From: Alcanivorax sp. 1008
GTDB lineage: Bacteria; Pseudomonadota; Gammaproteobacteria; Pseudomonadales; Alcanivoracaceae
Assembly (NCBI RefSeq): GCF_020667895.1
Contig: NZ_JAFMPS010000005.1
Span: 62,001-126,000 of the forward strand
Reading direction: 5' to 3'
Length of the DNA stretch: 64,000 nucleotides
Every line of letters starts with the position of its first letter. Positions within the stretch are counted from its first letter, which is position 1. A program made the translations under genes and the position numbers. Below, one piece after another: positions 8,732 through 15,471 of this stretch. The notes beneath the pieces are model-generated. The model had not been told where the DNA came from, did no database searches, and saw only the letters and a list, made by a program, of their open reading frames with translations.

Positions 8732-9093
8732 CACAGCAGCTGCACTACCACAGCTGTGGATTGCAGAAACTGCTGCAAGGATCGGAGAGGGTGCTGGCGG
8801 ATAACTCCCCCGTTACACCATAAGTCTATAACGCGATTTATAGGACAAGTTTGTAAAAGTCGGCCATTTGCGTCCCGGAGCCGGCTCCTCATCCAGCGGG
8901 AATCCGCACCATCCCTGGCGTTATAACCTTTCCCTGCCAGCTTTTATAAAGTTCTCCTGAAAATTTATAGCTTTATCCTGAAATTCTCACTGTCGGGGCT
9001 GTTTTTTGTTGGGTGTGGCTGGCGGACCGTGGTGGTCAGTGCTGGTATAACGGGAAAATGAGCGCTGGCCACCGCGAGGTGCGGTAGCCAGGC

Positions 9094-9773
9094 TCGAGGT
9101 TCCATCCGCCAGGCGGACGGGTGCAGACGCTCAGATGCCGACCTTGTCGTGCTGGCGGGCCTTTGATCCGTCCGCAAAGCGGACGGGTAAGTTAAAGGAA
9201 ATCCTAAGACCTCCCAGCCGTCCGCGGAGCGGACGGGTTCAGACAGGCCCTGATCATTTGCCGGATCTTCGACTCCCTTTGATCCGTCCGCAAAGCGGAC
9301 GGGTACAGATGGTTTGGTTTGGCCACCGGGGGACTTCCAGACCTTTGATCCGTCCGCAAAGCGGACGGGTACAGATGATATCAGGCCTTCTATGCTTACC
9401 TAGTGTCCCTTTGATCCGTCCGCAAAGCGGACGGGTGCAGATGTTTACGAATCGTGAACCATACAGTTCGCGCCCTTTGATCCGTCCGCAAGGCGGACGG
9501 GTGCAGACGTTTATCCGAACTGCAGGACTTTTACTTTGCCCTTTGATCCGTCCGCAAAGCGGACGGGTGCAGACGTTCATGACTAATTTCATTGAATATG
9601 TATGTCCTTTGATCCGTCCGCAAAGCGGACGGGTACAGATGAAAGAAGGAATATAGGATGATCTGTTATTTCCTTTGATCCGTCCGCAAAGCGGACGGGT
9701 ACAGATGCGTGCATCAGAGTTTGAGACATCTTTCGCGCCTTTGATCCGTCCGCAAAGCGGACGGGTACAGATG
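9094..9773 (-). CRISPR. CRISPR array, 11 repeats of 36 bp with 30-bp spacers (66-bp period)
   Basis: Eight near-identical repeats start at 9276, 9342, 9408, 9474, 9540, 9606, 9672 and 9738, exactly 66 bp apart. Each contains CCGTCCGCAAAGCGGACGG flanked by CCTTTGAT and a more variable GTACAGATG or GTGCAGACG. Three decayed repeats extend the array to the left, at 9094, 9160 and 9210; the 9160-9210 interval is short by 16 bp. Spacers are 30 bp and all different. Read on the minus strand, the repeat has a stem-loop followed by an invariant 8-base ATCAAAGG, a Cas6-type 5' handle. Decay at the low-coordinate end also fits a minus-strand array whose promoter-proximal side is at csf4. No separate leader is visible. 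Confidence 0.9.
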
Positions 9774-9799
9774 TGATGTTCAGTAACCACATGATGAAA

Positions 9800-12019
9800 C
9801 TAGACAATCGGCGTGTGCAGCGTGCCATTTTCAAGGAAAAGCCTCGCCGCCGGGAACGCTCTCTTTCGGAATCTGAGCGGAATCGCTGACGCCAACACCG
9901 GCCGTGCACGAGAGGGTGGAGCCTCGAGCACAACCGGATCCATGCTGTTCGCTACCTCCTCCGGTAACGGGAACCGAGGGTCGGCTATCCAGATCGTTAC
10001 CCGGTCACTGGCTCTGCGAATGCCTCGTCCAATGCCCTGAGCAAGCCTCCGCCGGGTTTCGGTTGCAATGCGCCCCATCACCATGCCACCAATCATGTCA
10101 GCGCTCATGCCGGCTCGCTCAAGCGCCATGCGATAAAGCATCAGGCGAATACTGTCAGGCCGGATATTCGGCAGCCTGGTAATAACGACATGACTCAGAA
10201 CACCAGGCAGATCGATACCCTCCCACCCGGCCGGCGTGATCAATACACCGTTCTTGCTGCTTTTGAAATCAGCCAGAAACGAACGCAGGCCTGTGCCTCG
10301 CCGATGAAACTGAACCCCTTCCACGCCTTGAAGCCGCTCTTCAAGTAGCTCTGTTTCTACAAACGAGGTAGTAAGGACCAAAGTCCTGCCACCGGACGCC
10401 TGCGCGGCGCGAACCATTTTGGCGGCGTAACCTAGCCACGCATCCGATAGCACCGCTTGGCCATCGTCATCCTCGTCCGCCCTGATAAAAGGCGGCTCGA
10501 CACGAGGGTCCGCCAGCACAAACTTCATGCTCCCGAACGAAGATGGCTCAAAGGTGCGGAAAAGATCGGTTTGCACAAAATGCGGAGAATCACCGCTCTT
10601 GGATGGCCGATACTGAATGCCGATATCCTGCATGAAGAGGTCAAATGCTTCAGGCATTGGGCGCCCAGGAATGCCGAGTGTCGCCGAGGTGAAAAGTACC
10701 GATCGGAAGTAACTGCCCGGCGGGCTTGGATCCTCTTCCCAGTCGCGGTTAACCACTGCCCACATCCTGGCCAGAATGCGCCCCGGAAACGCCTGTCCAA
10801 CTCGCACACTCGGGAATGCTCGCACCGGTGACCAACTCACCGCCCCAGCACTGTTGGTGTCGGAAAGCGCCTGAATGACATCATGAACCTGAACGGCCAG
10901 ATCGCAGAACACCGCATCGTCAGCGGAAAGATTCTCTTGCTTTGCCAGCGAAGCAGCCCGGCGGCCAATGGCATTTTTAAGGTGCTGCAGCTGCTCTCTG
11001 ACGCGAGCAAGCTCGGGGCTATTGCCGGTCAGTGGGATTGCCAGAACACGATCGTCCGGCCGCAAACGGTCAATCGCTGCCATCACACCGACCATGGCAT
11101 CTCGGTACCGCTTGTTGCCCGTCTCAATCGACGCGCGCTCACAGATCGATAGCGCTTTATGCAGGGGAACATCTGCCGCTATCGCGGAGTCGGCAGCGGT
11201 CGGCAACCGGTCAGCCTCATCGAAAACCATCGCAGCGATCTGCCTGTCGCTATCGAGCAGGCCTCCCCAGCGGAAGCTGTTCATGACAGAAAGCGTATGG
11301 TTCACAATCAACACATCTGCATCCTTGCTGGCGACCAAATCTCGATGGAATTGCTGGAGATCATCGTCGTCTTGCGAGAGAGACAAGCCGATTGCTGAAT
11401 GGCTCACGCCCGCCGGCAAGGACTCAAGACCGGTGTCACGCAGGAAATCATCCAGAATCCCACTGTTAATTCTCTGCCCGTCTTTGCTCTCGGCCTCAAC
11501 CCAGTCCAGCAATCTCTCCAGAAAGTCCGCCAGCGCGGCGTTGCCATCCGTCATCGCAGCGTCCACCAGCCGTGCGACAGAGGATGCAGACACGTAATTG
11601 CTGCGGCCAACCCGGCGAGCACTTCGAAGCACCACGCCAGTACGCTCACGGATCCATTCCGCAACCAATGAAACATCATTCAGCAGCTGCTCCTGGAGAT
11701 GCCGGGTAAAGGTGCTGACCGCCACTCTCTGGCCACTGCGTGCGGAATAAGATAGCAGCGGCACCAGATAGCCGATCGATTTTCCGGTACCGGTTGCCGC
11801 CTGCAGGATGGTCAGCGCCGCTCGCCGGCTCCCGCTGGGGTCTTCACGGCAAAAAGCCTGGGCGGCCAATTGCGCATACTCGTACTGGGCGGGATTGTGA
11901 GAGAAGGACTTGCCCTCAGGGTGCCCGGCAAGGGTGATGACACCGTCTGGGCCAAGGATGGCCTCAACGTCCTCTAAAATCAGGGTCTCTAGCTGCTCCG
12001 GGGTCGCGTGGCGCGGCAT
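9800..12019 (-). CDS. csf4: Csf4/CasDinG, DinG-family helicase of type IV CRISPR-Cas
   Basis: The 739-aa protein is a superfamily 2 XPD/DinG-like helicase. It has Walker A ATGTGKS at residues 75-81, a DEAD box near residues 267-270 (MVFDEADRLP), and motif VI AQGIGRGIRR near the C-terminus. No cysteines lie between Walker A and the DEAD box, so the four-Cys iron-sulfur cluster of housekeeping DinG is absent, as expected for type IV-associated DinG. In type IV-A systems this helicase is needed for interference, unwinding DNA after target recognition. ATG 12019 has AGGAGAG 4 bases upstream. It follows cas6 by 8 bp, and the array starts 26 bp after its stop, so the three genes and the array are probably one transcript. 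Confidence 0.88.
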   Translation of the reverse strand: MPRHATPEQLETLILEDVEAILGPDGVITLAGHPEGKSFSHNPAQYEYAQLAAQAFCREDPSGSRRAALTILQAATGTGKSIGYLVPLLSYSARSGQRVAVSTFTRHLQEQLLNDVSLVAEWIRERTGVVLRSARRVGRSNYVSASSVARLVDAAMTDGNAALADFLERLLDWVEAESKDGQRINSGILDDFLRDTGLESLPAGVSHSAIGLSLSQDDDDLQQFHRDLVASKDADVLIVNHTLSVMNSFRWGGLLDSDRQIAAMVFDEADRLPTAADSAIAADVPLHKALSICERASIETGNKRYRDAMVGVMAAIDRLRPDDRVLAIPLTGNSPELARVREQLQHLKNAIGRRAASLAKQENLSADDAVFCDLAVQVHDVIQALSDTNSAGAVSWSPVRAFPSVRVGQAFPGRILARMWAVVNRDWEEDPSPPGSYFRSVLFTSATLGIPGRPMPEAFDLFMQDIGIQYRPSKSGDSPHFVQTDLFRTFEPSSFGSMKFVLADPRVEPPFIRADEDDDGQAVLSDAWLGYAAKMVRAAQASGGRTLVLTTSFVETELLEERLQGVEGVQFHRRGTGLRSFLADFKSSKNGVLITPAGWEGIDLPGVLSHVVITRLPNIRPDSIRLMLYRMALERAGMSADMIGGMVMGRIATETRRRLAQGIGRGIRRASDRVTIWIADPRFPLPEEVANSMDPVVLEAPPSRARPVLASAIPLRFRKRAFPAARLFLENGTLHTPIV

Positions 12020-12027
12020 GCGCTCTC

Positions 12028-12564
12028 CTAAAAACGTGGCAATGGATAACCCAGCCCATAGCTCGCGCCGCCACGTAGGCTGGCGTCATCAACGGCGACG
12101 TTAACGAAAAGCGAGTAGGACTGCCGGGTGGACTGGCTTCGCATCCGCAAATAGAAAGGCGCAGGCCTGGCGGTGACACGCTTGCGCATCGAGCGACCAT
12201 TTTTGGCTTCATGCCGATTTTGTCTGGCCAGGTAGCCATCATTCTTTTCTGCAGCGCGATCTCTATAAAACGTGATCCGAGCGTCGGTGGCGGGGGTGGG
12301 CTCAATATTCCCCACGGTTACCAGCCCGGCCTGAGAGAGAGGGGACGTAGCATCAGCGAAGGCTTTAAGGGCATCACCGTCACCGAAAACCCGCATGCGC
12401 ATTCCCAGCGAGCTGGGGGCGAGTCGGTACTCAGGCCAAGTCACCGCCAGCAATGCACCGGCCGCACGGCACCGGTGAACCGCATACAGCAGTCGCTCGT
12501 GAATTTCGTAGCAGATGCTGCGCTCGACAATCAAAACATCGATGTGCTGGGCATCATTAACCAT
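12028..12564 (-). CDS. cas6: Cas6f/Csy4-like crRNA endonuclease in the Csf5 position
   Basis: The 178-aa protein aligns by eye along its length with Csy4 (Cas6f) of type I-F. The shared stretches are WPEYRLAPSSLGMRMRVFG (Csy4 FPDLDESRSRLGERLRI), LRMRSQSTRQSYSLF (Csy4 VTLRSQSTGQHFRLF) and a final SYGLGYPLPRF (Csy4 CYGLSKGGFVPWF). The Csy4 active-site residues appear conserved: H30, the Ser of RSQST (S143/S145) and Y169. An Arg/Lys-rich helix around 114-132 matches the RNA-binding helix. It should cut the repeat hairpin and leave ATCAAAGG as the crRNA handle. Start 12564 overlaps the csf2 stop by 8 bp. Type IV-A loci usually carry Csf5 or Cas6e-type enzymes at this position. Confidence 0.85.
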   Translation of the reverse strand: MVNDAQHIDVLIVERSICYEIHERLLYAVHRCRAAGALLAVTWPEYRLAPSSLGMRMRVFGDGDALKAFADATSPLSQAGLVTVGNIEPTPATDARITFYRDRAAEKNDGYLARQNRHEAKNGRSMRKRVTARPAPFYLRMRSQSTRQSYSLFVNVAVDDASLRGGASYGLGYPLPRF

Positions 12565-13639
12565 TGGCGGCAGCCTTGGTGGTCGGGATGCTGAAGTCCG
12601 CATCCTTGAGGGCTGCAACGAGTGCAGATTGCGCTGCCTTCAACACATCGCCTTCGACCTGCAGTGCATCAAACGGCTCGAACCGAACGGCACCAATCTG
12701 AACGCGACCCTGGTTCGTGACCTCGTACACCGTCCACTCCCCGGCAACCAGGCCACAACCATTGGATGTATGGGCGCCAAGCAGCGGCTCCCGGGCAAAT
12801 ACGTCCAGAGCCGCCAGCAACAGGCCGAGCTCCACGTCGTTAGAGCGCAACAAGTGCATCCGCTGTTCCAGATACTGGCCTTCGGGAATGGCCTTGTAGC
12901 CGGCCAGTGGCATGCCGACAGACACGTCCTTGGATCCGGATTCATCCCGGATATCGGCAAGCTCCTTCTCGGCGTCTGCGATTTTGACGCTCAGCGATTC
13001 AACCTGTGCCTCGTCTTTTTCACGACGGGCTTTGCGCCGGGCCGTCTCAAGCTGTTTAAGACTCGCCCGCACCGACGATTGATCACGATTACCTTCCGCT
13101 TGACGCACCAGGGATTGGACATCATCGTCGCTCAGGTAGGCAGCCTGAGACCTGTCCCGGTAGAGGTCATCAGTTCTGGCGCCAGAGAAAACCTGGGGTG
13201 CAACATCGTTGCGACAGACCGCATTCCCCACCGAGAGATGGCCGGCAACAAATCCCAGCTCGCCGGCATCACCAGCGCCGAAAACAGAGAGCAGGGGATT
13301 TTTCTGGCGCCAGTACGCCTCATGGGCGACGGAGGCTTTGCTGGTCTCCCCGCTGCCCTTGATGCCGCCCAGGGTAAGAAAGTAGTGCTGATCGAGGGAG
13401 AACGGGGTTTCATTGCCGGTTGCCGCAATGACGTGCTGGCGAACCGCATCGCGCGCGCAGCGCCGTAACTTGCCCCGGATCCCGGTGGCGGGGAAGTAAA
13501 GTCTGGTACCGGAGCCGGTCATCGTGTGCGGGATAGGTGATGGCTTTCCAGAGCCCCCCTCGCGGTCCATCAGATCCTTGCTACAGGTTGCCAGGGGCTG
13601 CACGGAGGTGAGGCCACCAACCAGGACATAAGTCTTCAT
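12557..13639 (-). CDS. csf2: Csf2, Cas7-like crRNA backbone protein
   Basis: The 360-aa protein fits the Csf2 (Cas7-family RAMP) that coats the crRNA in type IV effectors. Diagnostic parts are the early RAMP segment LYFPATGIRGKLRRCARDAV (about 47-66) and NPLLSVFGAGDAGELGF (about 113-129), followed by GHLSVGNAV. A highly charged helical insertion (about 185-235) separates the two halves. The start at 13639 has AGAGGG 5 bases upstream. It is the first gene of the minus-strand operon csf2-cas6-csf4, and its start is 76 bp from the divergent csf1 start. Length is typical of Csf2. Confidence 0.82.
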   Translation of the reverse strand: MKTYVLVGGLTSVQPLATCSKDLMDREGGSGKPSPIPHTMTGSGTRLYFPATGIRGKLRRCARDAVRQHVIAATGNETPFSLDQHYFLTLGGIKGSGETSKASVAHEAYWRQKNPLLSVFGAGDAGELGFVAGHLSVGNAVCRNDVAPQVFSGARTDDLYRDRSQAAYLSDDDVQSLVRQAEGNRDQSSVRASLKQLETARRKARREKDEAQVESLSVKIADAEKELADIRDESGSKDVSVGMPLAGYKAIPEGQYLEQRMHLLRSNDVELGLLLAALDVFAREPLLGAHTSNGCGLVAGEWTVYEVTNQGRVQIGAVRFEPFDALQVEGDVLKAAQSALVAALKDADFSIPTTKAAANG

Positions 13640-13715
13640 AATTCCCTCTTAGGATTTACTATATGCAGACCTGATAGTATCCTCCGGATATCGTGTTCGC
13701 AAGCAAAGGGGAATC
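13640..13715. promoter_or_regulatory. Divergent cas promoter region with imperfect palindrome
   Basis: The 76-bp gap between csf2 and csf1 must hold both cas promoters. It contains GGATTTACTAT at 13652-13662 and its near-complement ATAGTATCC at 13674-13682, an imperfect palindrome with a TATAGT-like core. A dimeric regulator bound here would control both operons together. Confidence 0.5.
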
Positions 13716-14366
13716 ATGACAACGTCACCGGCTGTCGAATTGTGGATGGAATGTCTGGGAACACCCTTGGGATACGATGATCCCGATACCGCACTGGGGC
13801 CGATCCTGCCGCAGCGCGGCGCTGGCGGGGTTATCAAGGAATATCGCCTTGGATCCGGGCGCCCGGTTTACCTCATGCTGTCCCCAGGCAATTCGGTGCT
13901 GGTCAGCGCCATTGCCCTGCCTGATCAGCCTGGTCTGACATTTGTGCCCGACGAATCCGTCGACGGCCCGCGCTACATGGCAGAGTGGCTGCTGACTGCG
14001 CGACCGCCCTATATTGTTGCGATCGCCGGCAAGGCGAGCCTCGGGCCATTCCTGACGATGACTGAAGATGAGCGCTTCGGCATGCTGTGCCAGTCTGCCG
14101 GGAATCAGTCATTCGACATGACAGTGGTCCGTCGAGCCAAGCAGGCCCTGGAGCCCTTCGACTGGCGCACCGCCGCCAGCACGCTGCACCTTATGACTCG
14201 CTACCAGGCGTCGCCTTCCGAGGCCGATCGGGAAAAACTCCGGAAAGCGTTCGCCAAGACTCCCGGCCTGAGCGTCGCCTTGATGCAGTCGGGGCTCAAA
14301 CCAAATTCGGGAGAATACACATTGATGAGCTGGCTCAATCGCCAGCCGCGCCAGGAGGCCGCATGA
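13716..14366 (+). CDS. csf1: Csf1-like protein (type IV large-subunit position)
   Basis: The 216-aa protein lies directly before csf3, overlapping it by 4 bp (ATGA), which is the usual place of csf1. Its size fits Csf1 (Cas8-like). Typical Csf1 proteins carry a Cys4 zinc-finger; here only two cysteines are present (ECLG near 13, MLCQS near 129), so the finger is missing. Features include an N-terminal beta-rich part and a helical C-terminal half (about 140-216) that could serve as a small-subunit-like bundle. Assignment rests mainly on context. ATG 13716 follows AAAGGGGA. Confidence 0.65.
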   Translation: MTTSPAVELWMECLGTPLGYDDPDTALGPILPQRGAGGVIKEYRLGSGRPVYLMLSPGNSVLVSAIALPDQPGLTFVPDESVDGPRYMAEWLLTARPPYIVAIAGKASLGPFLTMTEDERFGMLCQSAGNQSFDMTVVRRAKQALEPFDWRTAASTLHLMTRYQASPSEADREKLRKAFAKTPGLSVALMQSGLKPNSGEYTLMSWLNRQPRQEAA

Positions 14367-15028
14367 CCGCCAACACTCCCTTCGAGCTGATACTGGAACT
14401 GCTGACACCCTTCAGCATGCGTTATCCGGTCACGCTCGATGCGCTGCTCTCTGCCGCGGTATTCAACAAAACCGGGTTGATGGGAAAGGACACCATCGAG
14501 CACATCCCGCTGGCCATGGAGAAGGGGATATTCAAAGGCTCGTCACTGCAGTTGCCGAGGATCTGGCAATACTCACCGGTGTGCCGAATCATGGGATTGC
14601 GCGGCGAAGGCGATCTGTCACCTGCAGCATTTGCCCCAAAGCGGGCAGGGCGATACGTTTTCATCGACCAGCAGCGCGGCGACTACAAACGCAACCTTTA
14701 CAGCCATCAAGGCATCCACGCGAAGGAGGTCAGATTCTTCGGCGTGGGCGACCCTGAGAAAACGGTCGCACTTATCCAGCACTACATTCCGGGGCTTGGG
14801 AAACGCACCAATGGCGGCGCCGGCGAAATTGTCGGCGTCCACTGGCTCCCAACCGAAGAGGACTACTCGTGGGTATTGCCTGATGGCAGCCCGGCCAGGC
14901 CGTTGCCGGTGGCTATCTGGCAAGAGATTGGTGGGGATCCGTCAGCTCCTGTGGCGCCGGCACCGGTTACCCTCCCGTACTGGGAAAGTCCAAAGGTCGA
15001 TGCGGTTTCTCCTCCACTGGTGCGCTGA
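14363..15028 (+). CDS. csf3: Csf3, Cas5-like protein
   Basis: The 221-aa protein matches the Csf3 (Cas5-family) pattern: TLDALLSAAVF near the N-terminus, IPLAMEKGIFKGSSLQ, then a central FFGVGDPEKTVALIQHYIPG, the glycine-rich GKRTNGGAGEIVGV and finally DGSPARPLP. Csf3 caps the 5' end of the crRNA. ATG 14363 overlaps the csf1 stop (ATGA), and GGAGG lies 6 bases upstream, so translation is coupled. A longer open frame from 14087 runs inside csf1 and is not used. The C-terminal ~35 residues are Pro/Ala-rich and probably disordered. Confidence 0.85.
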   Translation: MTANTPFELILELLTPFSMRYPVTLDALLSAAVFNKTGLMGKDTIEHIPLAMEKGIFKGSSLQLPRIWQYSPVCRIMGLRGEGDLSPAAFAPKRAGRYVFIDQQRGDYKRNLYSHQGIHAKEVRFFGVGDPEKTVALIQHYIPGLGKRTNGGAGEIVGVHWLPTEEDYSWVLPDGSPARPLPVAIWQEIGGDPSAPVAPAPVTLPYWESPKVDAVSPPLVR

Positions 15029-15095
15029 CCCTATAATGGTCGGCAGACAGATAATGGCCGCCGTCGCCGCAACGTTTTGACAGGAAAGGATACCC

Positions 15096-15398
15096 ATGAG
15101 CCCACCTCGATACCCTGATGGAATTGCGGAGATAGAGGATTCCTTCCCTTTCAACGTCACGCCCGCCATCGAGGGCTTGATCGAGTCTGCCGGGGCTCCA
15201 GCAGCGCTGCAGCCGGCGCTCGTTCTTGCGTGCGCATCATTTCTCAAAGCATTACCAGGCCATACCCCCGCGATCCCGCCAGAGGCGTTCGCAGCCACTA
15301 TTCAGAGCGTATGGCCACAAGCAGACGATTTTGTGATCGAGAATCTCATTCAAGGGCTCATGTTGATCGCCACAAAGCACGGTCAGATCGCTGATTGA
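15096..15398 (+). CDS. Hypothetical protein (100 aa)
   Basis: ATG 15096 follows AGGAAAGG 9 bases upstream; a TATAAT box lies at 15032-15037. The small protein is predominantly helical and hydrophobic in the middle (APAALQPALVLACASFLKALPG). It lies between csf3 and the restriction-modification gene in the same direction. It is not a known Cas protein and its function is unknown. It could be a small regulator of the downstream enzyme. Confidence 0.55.
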   Translation: MSPPRYPDGIAEIEDSFPFNVTPAIEGLIESAGAPAALQPALVLACASFLKALPGHTPAIPPEAFAATIQSVWPQADDFVIENLIQGLMLIATKHGQIAD

Positions 15399-15471
15399 TG
15401 GCGTAACGATTCGCGTCCGAAGAAATGGCAGCGCTGGCTGCAACGACAAGAATAGATAACAGAGGAACAAC

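Larger units (their letters stand above)
8351..8808 (+). repeat. Pair of ~50-bp direct repeats (8351-8402 and 8754-8807)
   Basis: The segment TGTGGATTGCAGAAACTGCT and the following ~30 bases (GCAAGGATCGG..G.GTGCTGGCGG.ATAA) occur at 8351 and again at 8754 with only a few differences. The pair flanks the small membrane ORF 8475-8633 and a hairpin at 8704-8731. Such a layout could mark a small inserted unit or a local duplication. Confidence 0.6.
7641..9051. repeat. Dispersed 19-bp motif GGTTATACCAGCACTGACC, two direct and two inverted copies
   Basis: Copies are at 7641-7659 and 7709-7727 on plus, and as the complement (GGTCAGTGCTGGTATAAC) at 8180-8197 and 9034-9051. They bracket a 1.3-kb non-coding region that holds the 24-bp inverted repeat and a small ORF. 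The two inner copies point at each other across it. They could be protein-binding or recombination sites; nothing in the sequence decides which. Confidence 0.6.

Noticed and set aside
9094-9773. The array as a simple iteron or REP cluster
   Set aside because: Constant 30-bp unique spacers, a Cas6-type hairpin and adjacent cas genes fit a CRISPR array much better.
9135-9790. Open frames across the CRISPR array on both strands encoding RPLIRPQSGRVQ-type repeats
   Set aside because: The 66-bp period keeps frames open; the repeats and spacers explain the sequence, and there is no start signal.
12515-13468. 317-aa plus-strand frame antisense to csf2
   Set aside because: It is a shadow of csf2, whose protein is clearly the conserved one.
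14087-14362. N-terminal extension of csf3
   Set aside because: It runs inside csf1 in another frame; ATG 14363 with GGAGG and ATGA coupling is the natural start.
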